The notes under the pieces: model-generated
The model's database searches: none
What the model was told of the DNA's origin: nothing
What the model saw: only the letters and a program-made list of their open reading frames with translations
Program-made: the position numbers and the translations under genes
Part shown: positions 1 through 12,764 of the stretch, piece by piece
Layout: each line of letters opens with the position of its first letter
Position numbering within the stretch: position 1 is the first letter of the stretch
Source: Epichloe hybrida
Taxonomy: Eukaryota; Ascomycota; Sordariomycetes; Hypocreales; Clavicipitaceae
Assembly: GCA_019022495.1 (NCBI GenBank)
Contig: JAFEKR010000001.1
Location: 806,001-870,000 of the forward strand
Length of the DNA stretch: 64,000 nucleotides
Direction of reading: 5' to 3'

Positions 1-949
1 AAGTAATACGCTAACTAGGTTTGCTAAGTATAAGTAGTAAGGTTATGCCTTATCTATATTTTCTAATATTTCTATAAGTCTAGTAAGCCTATAGGTTAGG
101 AGTCTAGCTAGGTTAGTAGTTAGTAAGTAGCATAGGCGCCCCCTTAAAACACTACTTAGCTATAATTTATCTATAAGTCTAAAAGCATACTATAAGCTAG
201 TTACTTATAGTAGTATTATAGTAAGAATATAGGTAATTTAGTAAACCTCTTCTAAGTTTATATATAATACTTATCCTATATATATAGAATTAGAGACTTT
301 AATTTAAGTTATATTATTTTAAGTATAGTAAGGTAATAACTTTACTATAGGTTAGAGGAAGCTACTTAAGAGTAATAACCTAGAAGTATTATAAATATAG
401 TTTATTAGGCCCTCTAAGCTATTAATATTTAAGAATAAAGTTTTTATTCTAGTTAGTATAAGAAAGGAAGTTATACTACTTACTTATAATAACCTAGTAG
501 TAAGCTACTAGGGAGTTAGTAGGACTCTCTATTAGATTATAAGTTAGTATTACTAGCTAATAATAAAGAAAAATACTAAGTTATATATATAAACTTATGT
601 AAGCTACTAGACTTTAAAGCTAAGGCACTATAAACCTTATAGTAAGCTAGCTATACTACTAGTACTTAATTAGGCTTTTTAAGAATTATTAATAGACTTT
701 ATTATAGGGCTACTACCTATAAAAGACATAAACTAGACCTATAATATAATCTTAGTTATTATAGACTATTTTACAAAATATAGTATTTATATCCCTGTTT
801 TAACGTATATAACTAGTAATAGATTAGCTACTATATTCTTAGAATATGTTTTTAGGGATTATAGTGCTATAGAAGGTATTATTATAGACTATAGTTTAAC
901 CTTTACTAGTAGGTTTTAGATAACCTTTTACTATCTTATTATAACTAAG
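1..949 (+). pseudogene. Gypsy-A integrase (zinc-binding and catalytic core), RIP-degraded
   Basis: Plus-strand translation near 690-949 gives a readable Gypsy integrase core: a DFIIGLLP stretch, then IILVIIDYFTKYSIYIP, which matches the family pattern around the first catalytic Asp (usually VVVDRFTKY), and later GIIIDYSLTFTSRF, which matches the second Asp region (usually GIVSDRGSVFTS). Upstream, 600-690 resembles the C-terminal half of the zinc-binding domain with Cys changed to Tyr. The frame breaks off at 949-956, where the hAT element is inserted, and resumes at 13547. Several in-frame TAG/TAA codons make it a pseudogene. Bases 1-170 also occur inverted at 16560-16730, the same pol region of Gypsy-B. 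Confidence 0.75.
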
Positions 950-956
950 TAATGAC
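949..956. repeat. 8-bp target-site duplication of hAT-1, left copy (gtaatgac)
   Basis: gtaatgac at 949-956 is repeated exactly at 13539-13546. An 8-bp duplication is diagnostic of hAT transposons. Together the copies define the element as 957-13538. Confidence 0.9.
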
Positions 957-962
957 TAGAGC

Positions 963-1096
963 ATCACATTACATTACATTACATTGTGTAATGTTTGTAA
1001 TGTAATGTAATTATTACACATTACATTACATTACACATTACATTACATTACATTACACCCCCCTTTCACACATTACATTACATTACATGTAATTAT
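963..1096. repeat. Left subterminal (ACATT)n array of hAT-1
   Basis: Pentamer ACATT/AATGT repeats in both orientations start six bases inside the left tip of hAT-1. The same pentamer clusters at the right tip (about 13470-13531). hAT transposases bind short subterminal repeats, so this is a plausible binding array; that role is inferred. Confidence 0.8.
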
Positions 1097-1164
1097 TTGT
1101 AATTATTTTTGATTTTTTAATATTAAGGTTTATTCCTTTATTATAAGATATATATAGTTTATAA

Positions 1165-1350
1165 AATACTTTATAATACTTTATAATAGCTTATAATAGC
1201 TTATAATAGCTAATAATAGCTTATAATAGCTTATAATAACTTATACTAACTTATAATAATTTAAAATAGCTTATAATAGCTTATAATAGCTTATAATAGC
1301 TTATAATAGCTTATAATAGCTTATAATAGCTTATAATAGCTTATAATAGC
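1165..1350. repeat. Tandem decamer array (ttataatagc)n
   Basis: About 18 near-perfect copies of the 10-mer ttataatagc, inside the non-coding left arm of hAT-1. No coding potential. Confidence 0.85.
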
Positions 1351-1439
1351 TTATATATATAATATATATTACTTATATAACTTAAAATATTATTAGTATT
1401 AAGGTTTAATTAAATTTAAATAGTAAATAAATAACTTAT

Positions 1440-1775
1440 ATATAAATATAAGTAAGTATAAGAAAATTACTATTAAAAAGTTATATTTAGTATTATTTAG
1501 TTTTTAAAATTATTAATAAAATAAAATACTTTTCTTTTTTATGTTTTTTTAAAATAAAAATAATAGTAAAAATAATAGTAAAAATAATAGTAAAAAAATA
1601 AATAGTAAAAATAACTTATATAAAAATAAAAAGTAAGTATAAGGAAATTACTATAAGAAAAGCTATACTTTTTAAGTAATTAGTATTTTAAGGTTTTTAA
1701 AAATATTTATAAAATAAAATACTTTTCTTTTTTATGTTTTTTTAAAATAAAAATAATAGTAAAAATAATAGTAAA
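1440..1775. repeat. Two imperfect direct repeats of about 180 bp
   Basis: The stretch around 1448-1590 (aagtaagtataagaaaatta, then a run ending in aataatagt) recurs at about 1630-1770 with small changes. Both copies end in the aataatagt motif that then expands into the array at 1755-2093. Confidence 0.7.
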
Positions 1776-2093
1776 AATAATAGTAAAAATAATAGTAAAA
1801 ATAATAGTAATAATAATAGTAATAATAATAGTAATAATAGTAATAATAGTAATAATAGTAATAATAGTAATAATAGTAATAATAGTAATAATAGTAATAA
1901 TAGTAATAATAGTAATAATAGTAATAATAGTAATAATAGTAATAATAGTAATAATAGTAATAATAGTAATAATAGTAATAATAGTAATAATAGTAATAAT
2001 AGTAATAATAGTAATAATAGTAATAATAGTAATAATAGTAATAATAGTAATAATAGTAATAATAGTAATAATAGTAATAATAGTAATAATAAT
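1755..2093. repeat. Nonamer minisatellite (aataatagt)n
   Basis: Roughly 30 uninterrupted copies of a 9-mer aataatagt, preceded by a few variant copies. It lies between the left tip of hAT-1 and the 3' end of its transposase gene. Nothing coding is seen in it. Confidence 0.9.
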
Positions 2094-2181
2094 ATTAAAT
2101 AAAGGGAAACGTTTATAAATGTTAAAAATATCTATTAAGGGAAAACTAGACTAAACTAGAAAAAACCCTTATAAGACTTAC

Positions 2182-5100
2182 TTAATCTGAGTTAGAATAT
2201 ATATCTTCTAAGGAAGAGGAACTAGATAAATCCTAGGATTTATCTAATTTCTCTTTATCCTTAGAGGAAGATATAGTATCTGAATCCTTAGATAAAGAGC
2301 TATAATAATTATATAGCTCCGAATATTGCTTAATAGCAATATTTTCCTCCTTTTCCCAATTCTTTAGTAGAATTAGTTGCTTAATAGTATAATGCTTTAA
2401 GGAGGTTCGGCGCTTAGTAATAATATTAACTCTAGTATTAAAAGTGCTTTCTATTGCACTAGAAGTAGCAGGAATAGCTAGATATCTTCTAGCAAGTATA
2501 CTTAAAATAGGGAAAGATTTTTGGTTATCTTCCCACCATTTAAATATATCTTCCTTTATTATAATATTAGTATAGTAATATAATAGGATAGGAATAAATA
2601 TTTACTTACCTTATCCTCTCTAGGGTCTAAGTTAGTAAAAGTAGGGATTTCATTCTTTCAAGTTCTTTAAATAGATTTATCCCTCTCATTTAGGAATAAC
2701 CCTTTATAAAGGTTAGAAGATTTAGGCTTAGGCTAAGGGTTAGAAAAGGTTCTAGGCTGAATAGGCCCCCCAATTTCTACTTGAAATCGGGTATTTTTTA
2801 CCTCTGAATTCTCTGAATTCTCTAAATTCTCTAAGCCTAGCCCTAGGCCTAAATTAGCCTAATTTTCCTTATAAGTAGGAAGAAGCCTAGTAGTAAAGTT
2901 AGTAATAATAATAATAATAATAAACATTATACTTACAGATCATAATCCTTTTCTAGGTTATCTAGTAGCCTTTTTATTGTTTTTAGTTATAATCTAAGCT
3001 TATCTTTTATAGTAATAAGATTAAGCCTAGGGTCTAATAACATAGCATATAAATAAGGCTTATAAAAGTGATAATTATTCCCTATGTCTTATGGGAAATA
3101 ATTACCTAGCTTTTCTAAGCCAATATCTATAGAGGCTATAAAGACCTTACCAAAAGGATTATAAACATGTTTCTAGTTAAATAGGTTAGTATAATTTAAA
3201 TAGAAAAGGTAAAAAAGATACATACCTGATTATTATAAGCCTTTTGGTCCTCTTTAATATTATTAAGATATTTATATATCTTAATAATAAAAAGTAGGAC
3301 TAGACCTAAAGTATTATACTTCTGGCTTTAAAGTATAATAGTAAGCTCATAGAAAACCTCTAAAATACTGCTTAAGGTAGCTAAATCAGCCCATTCTTGT
3401 GTTGTAGGCATTGCATCCTTAAGGGCAGCAATATTAGTTTCCCTATTAAGAAAAATAATAGCTTCTTTAAGCTCTAAAGAAGTATTAATCATCTTATAGG
3501 TCGAATTCCACCTAGTTTCGTTAGCTAAAGATATTATAAATTAGTTATAACTTATAAGAATAATATAAAAAGAAATAAAGACTTACCTAAAGGGATTTTT
3601 GTAATATTACAATTCTTAGCTAAGTTGCCTTGTTTTTTTGCTTTTCTAAGGCATTTTAACCAAGTTTTATATAAAGCTTGGTTATTCTTAATAAGAATAG
3701 CAATCCTTTTAACCTTTCCTAGGATACCTATAACTAATATTAGTATTATAATAGTAAAAATAGTAAAATAATTACTTACCATTAGCTAAGGATTTAAATT
3801 ATTGAAAATTAGGATTTCCTTGGATATGTGAAGTTTCTTCTGTAGAATAGTGAAGATATTCACTATTCTTAAAGCTTTCTAAGTCTTCCTTAGAAGATGT
3901 AGATTTAATAAAACTCGTAATAATATCCTTAGCTATAATGTTTAAAACATAAGCTATACATCGGATATCATATGGTTCAATACTAATATTATTATAACTC
4001 TTATTAATATAAGAAGTTATAAAAGTATTATTATTAGAACCATTATCCCAAGTAAAACTGTATATAATTAGAATTAGAATTATATAATATATAATAATAT
4101 TAGTTATTATTAAAAGAAATAACTTACCTAAGGATATCCTTAGGCTCTAAGTAATAATCCTTAATAAGATTATTAAAGCATTAGTAAATATAAGCTCCAG
4201 TATGTGAATTTAATAGATATTCAAATCCTATAAGTAAATAGTTAGTAAATAATAAGAATAATAAGAATAATTAAAAGACTTACCAATTAGCTTATACTCA
4301 AGCTTAAAATTCGGATTAAGCCAGCTTATAATAACCCCTAGATAAGACTTTGAATTAAACGAAGTCCATATATCTAGTTAAACTGAAATTAAACCTTGAT
4401 GTTTAATTTAATATTGGATTTGTTAAAGGATTTTTTGCTTAGATGAATAATACATAGTATTTATCCTATATGTTATTGTTTGGTAGCTAAGCAAAGAAGC
4501 TAAATTATTATTCCTATATACATAAATTAGCTTAAATAACTAATTATTATAAGAGATTAATAAAAGGAAATAACTTACCTAGAATAATAATTAAGCAAAT
4601 TTTTAAAAGATTTGCTATTAATTGTAGCAAAAGAAAGGTTATTTTCTAGTATAAATTTAATAACTAGAATAACTGCTTCTTCAGATGAAAATTCCTCTAA
4701 AATAGTGTGATTTCGAGGTCTTTTTGTTAAAAAAAAAGAGGTTAAAGAAGATTGATTTGTAGGGGTTAATACTACTGGAATCTCAGGTACTAAAAATAAT
4801 ATTAGTATATAAAAAATAGAATAAAATAGAATAAAAGACTTACTAGTAATCTTTTCAGGTTGTTTTTCTTTAGATTTAGAAGTAGCAATCTCCGGATGCT
4901 TAATTCGATAGTAATAAACACCATTAGAAGCTTAGAATCTTCTTGCTTTACTTCTAAAAGTAAAAGTGCAATTAGATTACATACAAAAGCATATAATTTC
5001 CCTTTCTTTATTATATTTAATATCAGATAACTGATAATTAAATAAATTATAGGTAAAAATATATGCTTTTGAAGAAAACTCATAATCTTGTTAATTTTCA

Positions 5101-5234
5101 AGGGTTTTCTCATATAACCCTTGAAGACTTGCTTGAGAAGGCTTTAAAGCTAGGCTAGCTTAGCTAGGCCTAGAAGGTAAGCTAGGCATACTAGCATTAG
5201 AATCATTATCTAAGGGGTAAAAAGAGGAATCCAT
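2182..5234 (-). pseudogene. hAT transposase (BED-like zinc finger, catalytic core, hATC dimerisation domain), intron-containing
   Basis: The minus strand reads as a multi-exon hAT transposase from ATG at 5234 to a TAA at 2184-2182. The N-terminus has a BED-like C..C..H region (about 5010-4890). The core has LDIWTSFNSKSYLG (about 4385-4320), FTWDNGSNNNTF (about 4060-4020) and TRWNSTYKM (about 3520-3490). The C-terminus carries the hATC dimerisation domain (2538-2355), with WWEDNQKSFPIL and RRYLAIPATSSAIES. Short introns keep GTAAGT donors and TAG acceptors, for example 4843-4790, 4578-4514 and 4283-4228. Several in-frame TAA/TAG codons, mostly at Gln positions, indicate RIP, so it is probably inactive. 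The hATC domain itself is uninterrupted. Confidence 0.85.
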
Positions 5235-5239
5235 ATTGA

Positions 5240-5420
5240 AGTAAGTTTTTTTTCTGATTTTCTGATTTTCCTGATTTTTGCTGATTTTTTCGATTTTTTT
5301 TAGAGTTCGAATTTAAAAGGTTGAATTTTTCCAATTTTTTCCGACCTTTTTCCGATTTTCCTTGATTTTTTTGGATTTTTCTGATTTTTCTAATTTTTTG
5401 TTTTTTTTGTTTTTTATATG
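5240..5420. promoter_or_regulatory. Pyrimidine-rich leader upstream of the hAT transposase
   Basis: Directly upstream of the ATG at 5234 (minus strand) lies a T-rich stretch on the plus strand built of irregular gattttt units. On the transcript strand it is A/G-rich. It could be the 5' leader of the transposase gene; no defined site is seen. Confidence 0.35.
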
Positions 5421-5596
5421 TTTTTATAAGTTATTTATAAAGCAAAAAGACTAAAAAAATAAAAGTAAGCACAATAAGTAGTAAAGCTATGTAAGGGTTT
5501 TTGTAGTTTTTTTTTAGATTTACTAAAGTAAAAAGAAAGAGAAAAGAAAGAAAGAAAAGAGAAGGTGAAGGAAAACCCCTCTTTTGAAAATTTTTC

Positions 5597-5715
5597 GTAA
5601 GTGGGTCACAAATAACGTAACATACTAACTATCCAATCAGACTAGGAAGGACCTACAACTAACCCTAATCATCCAATCAGACAAGCAAGGACCCACAAAA
5701 GACCCACTTTTCGGA
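5597..5715. promoter_or_regulatory. hAT-1 internal inverted repeat with duplicated CCAAT-box units
   Basis: Inverted arms aagtgggtc (about 5599-5607) and gacccactt (about 5702-5710) enclose two direct repeats, each containing atccaatcagac (5631-5642 and 5671-5682). CCAAT boxes 40 bp apart, 400-450 bp upstream of the transposase ATG, suggest its promoter. The same aagtggg/cccactt palindrome type occurs in the small hAT-2 element (28031-28166). Confidence 0.5.
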
Positions 5716-5960
5716 CCCATTTTTCGATATAGCTTATATTAATTCTAAATAATAACCGTATTATTTTAAATCTAGTAAATTTAGCTTTTTATACTCTTTT
5801 TCTACTCTTTTTTTAGGAAATTTTACTATAAAATTAATTATTTTATTTTATAAAACTTATTTCTTATATATTAAAGTATTAAATAGAGATAAATTAGGTA
5901 TTATATAAGTATTATAAGCTAATTATACTTTAAATTCCTTAGATTACTTAATAAATAAAT

Positions 5961-6267
5961 TGTTGGATTCACAGGGTATTGAATTCAATGTAATACAGTC
6001 GTGAGCCCGAAGAATAGTATCGTCATTGATTATCTATTCTAGGCTGCGTTGTCTGTTGTCATAATTGATTAAGTTATTAGAAAAGAGAGGTAAAAAGCTA
6101 GAAGTTATAATATATAAAGGGAAAAGGGGTTGCGCGTTTATGTCCCTATATTTCCTAGCTAATTAACGTGCTAGGTTATAGGTTACGTGTGGGGTCCGCG
6201 CGTAGCCTAAGCTTCTGCTAGGTAATTGCGGCTGCGACGCGTGATTAATATCACCTTTGTTCTAACA
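5961..6267 (-). repeat. Copia-2 3' LTR (left copy), 307 bp
   Basis: Pairs with 12458-12764. Differences between the two copies are C-to-T or G-to-A transitions; this copy is the more mutated in its right-hand half, for example gcgcgtagcctaagc here against gcgcgcggcccaagc in the right copy. Confidence 0.9.
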
Positions 6268-9200
6268 CTAGAACTTCTCTCTTTTGACATGATTATTAAC
6301 ACGCGATATTAATTACAGAAATGAAAAAGGAAAGATAGATTAAGAATATAATTAATAGGGGATGTAAGGGAAAGAACTTATAGCCTGTCTAGGTATATAG
6401 TTGCTAATAAAAGGGAAATAATAATCTCGCTTAGCCTATAAGCCTATGTAAGGATAAGTGGGTCCTTCTAAATCCCTTCTTTCCTTAAAATAACATATAT
6501 ACTACACTATAGCGCGTATATAATATCTTCCTCCTCCTTAGTAACACCTTCATCCTCCTATACACTATCGTTAATATCTATAGTCCACTAGGAGGGCCTA
6601 GTAGGCTAGTGTGGTTGTGGCCGCTAGGGATGTTAACTATAAGGGCATAGATCCCCTGCGTATTGCTATCTCGTCCCTATGGCTATTCTCCTAGAGGATT
6701 ACCTTTTCCTCTTACCGCGTATGTGTTACGCATAGGTAACCTATCCCTCTATCTAGATAGTTATCTAGTTAGTTAAGATAAAGCTCTTAAGGGCCTTGTT
6801 AGGTAATACCTTTATAAAGGCATTAGCTAGGTTATTCTCTTTATTAATCTATTAGATTTCGCAGAGTTCTTAGCATTTATATAACTATTAAAGGGCTATA
6901 ATATTAATTATTAGGCGTTTCTCCTTTATTATACTAAGCTTAATAAGGCACTTATATAAGGAGTATGAATCCATATATATAATAACTAGGATCTTTAGGA
7001 GCTTTAGTTAGTTAGTAACTAAGTTCAGGGTGGTTACGATTGCGTAAGCTATATTAACACCAGCTACTATACCATAGACTTCCAAGGCAAGTACGCTTCG
7101 CATAACTCTCTTACTCTTTATTAAGCTAAAGTGTATGATGTTACCTTTAATCATGAACTTGCCATTAGTGTAGTCTTTGTTTGCTAGGATAAGTATATAT
7201 CCTAGTTATAAGGATAGGTCCTGGTTATTAGCAAAGGATCTATTTATAAAGGCAAAGAGCTTTGTCTTTTTGAGGTTAATCGGGATGAACATCAGACCTC
7301 TCTCTAGGTAATCTATCTGCTACTTTAGGCAGCGATTAAGGGCTTTTACGTCCTCCAGGGTTGGCTCCTAGTGTTATATAGTAATGGATAGGTTAAAGTA
7401 AGCCTCTGGTTAGTAGATTGAGGCGATGTAAGTGCCTCGGGCCCTCTGCTTAACGTATTTGCGCTTTAAGTTAGTCATTAGAACTAACTCTAACTTATTA
7501 CTCTGCCCTTTCTACTAGATCTTAATAGTATTATTCTCTAGCGAGATAATACTACTATTAAACATAAGAGGGCAGTCCTAAGTTAGGAATTGCTTTAGCT
7601 TTGCGTTAAAGCCTACTATAGCAAGCTAGGTCTCTTCCTTCTTAGAGAACTTCTTATCTAAGAGGCCGATTGTGTTATTAGTCTATATTCTAATGTAAGT
7701 AAAGTTAGGGCTTTCCTTTGTAGTTATAAGCAGGTAGGGATTATACGTAGAGGTTTCTATCTAGAGGTTCTCTCTATAATGCTTATAATACGTAACCTAC
7801 TAGTGTGTTCCTGCCTCTGCGAGCTTGTAGAGGGGTTTTATAACCCTTAAGATTATACTAGGCAGGTAGAGATGCTATATCTGAATTAGCAAGCGCGCCA
7901 GGATTAGCCGCTCTAGCAATGTATAGGCCTATATATAAGCCTGATAGATATCTCTTAACTAGATAAGGAATTTCCTTAATCTTACTAATGGGGCTATTGT
8001 GAGGATAAGACGTTGGCTTGCGCGTTGAATTGTTAGGGCCTGTGTGAGAATGGCCTGTTTCCCTTTATCCTCACACCCTTGGATTATAAGGCATGACTTT
8101 TCGTAGGGTTCTATTATCTTACCCTTAATCTTATTAATAATCTAGGAATTAAAGATTTGAATTCTACTATGTTCTTCCTTGTTAAATATAATGAATTTAA
8201 ACACACCTTACTTAATTAAAGCGTTGATTTCCGCTTTTATTAATAGCTTAAAAGGTTTGCTAGGGGTCTTAATAATTCCTTCCTTGCGCAGCTTAATTAC
8301 AAGGGCTAGGTTGCTATGTTCTTTTGCTAATAGGAAGGTATTAGCACCTTAAGGCATTATAGGAGGGTTCTTCCGTAGCCTTCCGCGTCCTTGCTTTAGT
8401 GGTATTAGTAGCACTATATTCTTATTGCGGGCCTCTTACCCTTTTTCTCCTTTCTTTTTACTAGGCTCTGCTATCTTCTCCGCACTAGGGTTATTATAGT
8501 AGGGCTTAATAGATATTAACCTAAAGGTCTTTGGGCCTCTAGGCATATTAAGTGTATAGCTTTCTTTAGTAATTACTAGTAGCTTGTACGGACTTGCCTA
8601 TCCCTTGCCTTCTTACTAGACCTTAACCTTTAATCTAAGCGGCAGGCTAAGGGTCTTTAAGGTGTCTAGGCTATTATATTTAGCAAGGGCCTTATTGACC
8701 TTCTAGATGGCGTAGAGTCTCTTAATCTCTTTAGTAGCCTTCTATACTATAATCACATGCTATGTGATATTAGGCGATAGTAGGGACTTATTTATTATGC
8801 GTAGGTAGGCTCTAAAGATAAGGAGGGTTAGGATAAGGCTATTAGGGCCTGCGGTGTTATTCAGGGCCTTGATTGCTATTTAAAGGGCAAAAGGTTCTGG
8901 CGTTATAGGGCATTTGTGTCTAATTATATTATAGGCTCTTTAGAGCGGCCTATAATACCTTTTAACCTTCCCTATGCTATGGTATGCCTTAATAGGGACT
9001 TTCTTAATTAAAATTAACATTGAAGCTATGAATTATCTGAATTCATTACCATGGAAGTTTATTCTAGTGTCTGTAATAATGAAGTCTGGGGGGCCTAGGT
9101 AAGTATTAATCTAGCATATATGGAGGGCTTCCTAGGTTGTTTTCGCAGAGATATTATTAAGGAATTTTACTATATTAAACGCTATGGCCATATCTATAGC

Positions 9201-12200
9201 GTGGAGTATAGGGCAGTTGCTATCTAGGTAAAAGATATCTACTATTACTTTATAATTAAAGTTACACTTATCCTTAAGGGTGAACTTAAAGTAATTAGGG
9301 CTATTTACGTGTATTTAGTATTAGTGGTAGATTCTTATTAGCTCCCTAATAGCTTTAATGTTAATATTATGCCCTAATTTATAAAGAACCTTATGTAAAC
9401 GTTGGATCGATGGATGTCCAAAGTGGCAATATAATTGCTATAGCTTGCCTTCTGTAAGGTAGCTCTAAGTAACTACTTCTTCTTTCTATGTAAGAAGCAT
9501 CTAGGCGTGGCCCTATTTATATATGATAGGGACTTTAATATTTCCTTGTTGTAGTGTGTTTTTAAAGATATTAAAATTAATCTTTAGATAGTTTATATTA
9601 TTAAGGGATAAAAGAAATAGAGTGTTTATAGGGATAACCTAAAAGAGGATGTTTCTAAAGGGAGTAGGCATATTAGCCGCTCTAAGCGTGATAATTAGGT
9701 CTCCTGCGCTAAATCTAACTAATGCCTTCTTCTCTGTTGATTTATTAAGCTGCAATGTAGGCATCTGACGTTGTAAAGTAAGAAATTAAGGGTGCCCTAC
9801 TGTAGAGAACTTTGCGGCTCCTGTGTTAGGTATAATCCCTTAGAATATCGCATAGGAATAGCAATCTTCTAACATAAACGTCACTAGGGCTTTATTTATA
9901 AGTTCCTGCTAAAAGGGGTCTTCTTTACTTAGACTATAATAAGCTGCTTGCCTTATTAGGAATTAAACCATCCTTTTGCTATTAATCTAGGTTCTATGAG
10001 TAAAGAAGCTTGTAGGTACTAGCCTGTCTATATTATTAGGGCTGTCATTAAATCTAATACTCTTTATATACTAAGTGATTTTATTATTAATAGGGGGTTA
10101 GGACTCGTGTTCTCCCTTATACTAAGTAAGAAATGAATAATATAAGTTATTAGTTAAATCCGTAAGGTAGTGATTCTTAAAGCGTTAAAACGCCTTCTTA
10201 TAGTCCTCTTTAGGGTGCTTAGATAACTAGCATCCTTCCTTGCTATATATATAGCACTTCTTTATGCGGGGAGCACCTCCTCTTTCTTGTGGTTTTAAGG
10301 GGTATTAAGTCTCTTTTCTAGTCCTGTTATATCTTTAGTTAGTCTAGAATTGCTCTAGGGTTGTAACTTTGGTTAGGAACTGTTAATAGTTCTTCTTCTC
10401 TTCCTTAATAAGACAAAGGGTTATTCTAATCCGTTTACAGAACTCTTATAGTCCGTCTGGCGGATCTATAATCGCTCCTCTGCACTCTAGAATACTATAA
10501 TAGGCTTTAATAAGTTAATTCTAGAGTGCCCTTTTAGTTTAGCCCACTTTAGGTATTACTTATTATAAGATAGCTAGTTTTTCTGTAAGTTTATTAAAGC
10601 ATTTGATTATTAACTTGGTTAGGTTATTATTTGCTATTTCTCGCAGGGAAGTGTTATTCCACTCTAGCAGATATCTTTGCTATATATCCTTGGTTTTGAA
10701 TTGTTCTCTTATATAGCTAATAAGCGTAGGGAGATCTTATGGTTATCTAGGTTTAGAGAGGTAGTCTACATAGTATTACAGTGCTTTACCTTTAAGCATA
10801 ACCTTAAAAGCATAACTAGCTTGTTTAGGCTAGATGTTAAGTAACTTACACTTTCTGCGGAATATTTAAAGCTTTAATTTAAGGATATTATAGTTATTAG
10901 CGCTATAGAGTTATTCTTTAGGGTATACCTTAGATAGGTTAATAATCTGCTTTAGCGAAGGTCTCTAGGTCTATAGGGGTCCTCTAGGTGTTTCCCTTTA
11001 TATCTATAGAAGGGGTAGTAGGGTCCTTAGGAAGTAAGAGGGTAGCTTTATAGGTAGCACCCTTAGGGCTTGTTATTCCCTCTAATCCTTCTCTTCCTTA
11101 TATTAGGAAGGAGGAATTATAGCTCTTTAAGCTATGCTAATAAGGGCACTACTAGCCCTAGATAGTATAGGTTACCTCCGTTAGTAACTCTTCTGCTTAG
11201 GGGCATTATTAGTAGTGTTACTAGGGTAATACTACTGACTTGCCTCTAGTGAAGGTATAGGCGGGGGAGTTACCTGCAGATGCTTATGAATAGTATCCTT
11301 AGGTGGTCTTAACTCTAGGTTAATTAACCTTCCTAGGGGAGATTAACTAGGCCTTCCTAGAGGGGATTGACTTGGTTTTCCTAGGGGAGTCTAGCTTGTT
11401 AATCCTTTTAATAGTGATTATACTAATAACTAGGGTAACGGGGTAGGTTACCTGGTTTTAACATCACTGTCATCTAGTAGATTACGGAAGAACTCTTTAT
11501 TTTATAGGTTCTTTTAGAAGCCTATGTACTTCTTCCTAGCCTCTTTAATTTCTTTAAGAGTTTAAAATCTAAATTCTTCTTGGTTTACTGCTTCTTTAAG
11601 GTTATTTACTATCTTAGTGCCTCTTCTAATAGTTATATACACTTTATTATAAAGAAGATAGACTTAAAGTCTATTTTATAAAAGGTCTCTCCTTTCTATA
11701 AACTTATCCCTTAACTATTTATAGAAGTTATTACTAAATTTAGAGAATAGTGTTCTTCTAAATAACCCTTGCTCCTTATATTATTTAGTCTTTATAAGGA
11801 TATAGAGACTGATTTCCTTAGGTATTATTATCTCTTTATATTTAGAACTTCCTATTTATTAGAGTAGTTCTTCTGTAATGTATTATTAAAGCCTTGTAGA
11901 GATGTAGGGGTATGGGTTAGTGTAGACAGGGGTTTTTCCTTTTTTAAGGTATTTGTTATTATCTCCTGTTTTAATACCTTCTATAGCATTATTATAACTA
12001 TTAGTCTTACTAGGAACTCTAAATTAACTAGAGGTCCTAGACGGTCTGACTGCATCTAATATTCTAATTAATTAGGGGAGGCAGATCTTATGATATAAGA
12101 AGAAAAAGGGGTATAACTGTGATTATGTAACGTGTTTTAGGTGTGAAGGATTATGAGGCAAGGCGGTTAACTTTAAATACGTGATAGAACGCATAACAAA

Positions 12201-12457
12201 GAAAGATAAGGGGATAGCTTAGCTACTAGCGTTAACCCTTTCTTTGTTATTTCAGAGTCTATATAGATATAGATATTAATACTAAAGTAAGAAGAGAGCT
12301 ATATTATACCTTTCCGTTAGCATAACTTATTGTTAAACGTGGCCCTCCTATTTCATAGGGCAAGTCGTTGTTAGATAAGCTATCTCTTCTAATTAACCTT
12401 ACTAATCTGCGGTGTTTAAAGACTGCGTGGTTATCTATGAAGGTAACTACTGATTAG
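6268..12457 (-). pseudogene. Copia-2 gag-pol relic (integrase, RT, RNase H)
   Basis: Minus-strand translation recovers order-correct Copia domains. The integrase core near 9130-8930 reads YLGPPDFIITD, then a stretch matching HHSIG.VERY in relatives, with Glu changed to Lys. The pol C-terminus and RNase H near 7330-6850 read SFANNQDLSLQLGY, KRVMRSVLALEVYG and EKRLIINIIAL. Stops occur throughout, mostly at positions of expected Gln or Trp. The 5' part (about 12,450-10,500) should hold gag but has no recognisable motif. Not functional. Confidence 0.7.
12440..12457 (-). other. Candidate primer-binding site of Copia-2
   Basis: Immediately after the 5' LTR on the element strand the sequence is CTAATCAGTAGTTACCT. 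A very similar CTAATTAGTAGTTAAC follows the 5' LTR of Copia-3 (31753-31768) although the LTRs are unrelated. Conservation at the PBS position suggests a shared primer; I could not identify the tRNA. Confidence 0.45.
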
Positions 12458-12764
12458 TGTTAGATTCACAGGGTATTAAATTCAATATAATACAGTCATA
12501 AGCCTGAAGAATAGTATTGTTATTGATTATCTATTCTAGGCTGCGTTGTCTGTTATTATGATTGATTAAGTTGTTAGAAAAGAGAGGTAAAAAGCTAGAA
12601 GTTATGATACATGAAGGGAAAAGGGGTTGCGCGTTTGTGTCCCCACATTTCCTAGCCAATTAACGTGCCGGGTTGTAGGTCACGTGTGGGGTCCGCGCGC
12701 GGCCCAAGCTTCTGCCGGGTAATTGCGGCTGCGACGCGCGATTGATATCACCTTTGTTCCAACA
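12458..12764 (-). repeat. Copia-2 5' LTR (right copy), 307 bp
   Basis: Same length as the left LTR. Its outer half (about 12,610-12,764) keeps normal GC content, including gtccgcgcgcggcccaag, while the inner half is AT-shifted. The right duplication taaat follows directly. Confidence 0.9.

Larger units (their letters stand above)
5961..12764 (-). mobile_element. Copia-2: Ty1/Copia retrotransposon, RIP-degraded, nested in hAT-1
   Basis: Two 307-bp LTRs (5961-6267 and 12458-12764) with TG...CA ends are flanked by exact 5-bp duplications taaat (5956-5960 and 12765-12769). The element reads on the minus strand, so the right LTR is the 5' LTR. A purine-rich tract sits just upstream of the 3' LTR (AAAAGAGAGAAG, about 6274-6285). 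Integrase, RT-like and RNase H regions can be recognised but are broken by stops. It lies in the non-coding right arm of hAT-1 and therefore inserted later than hAT-1. Confidence 0.88.

Noticed and set aside
963..2093. Telomere or centromere satellite
   Set aside because: The ACATT, ttataatagc and aataatagt arrays lie between the tip and the transposase of a hAT element with exact TSDs and are not telomeric TTAGGG.
4802..5113. 103-codon hydrophobic minus-strand frame
   Set aside because: Alternative frame of the hAT transposase first exon, whose true frame shows the BED-like zinc finger.
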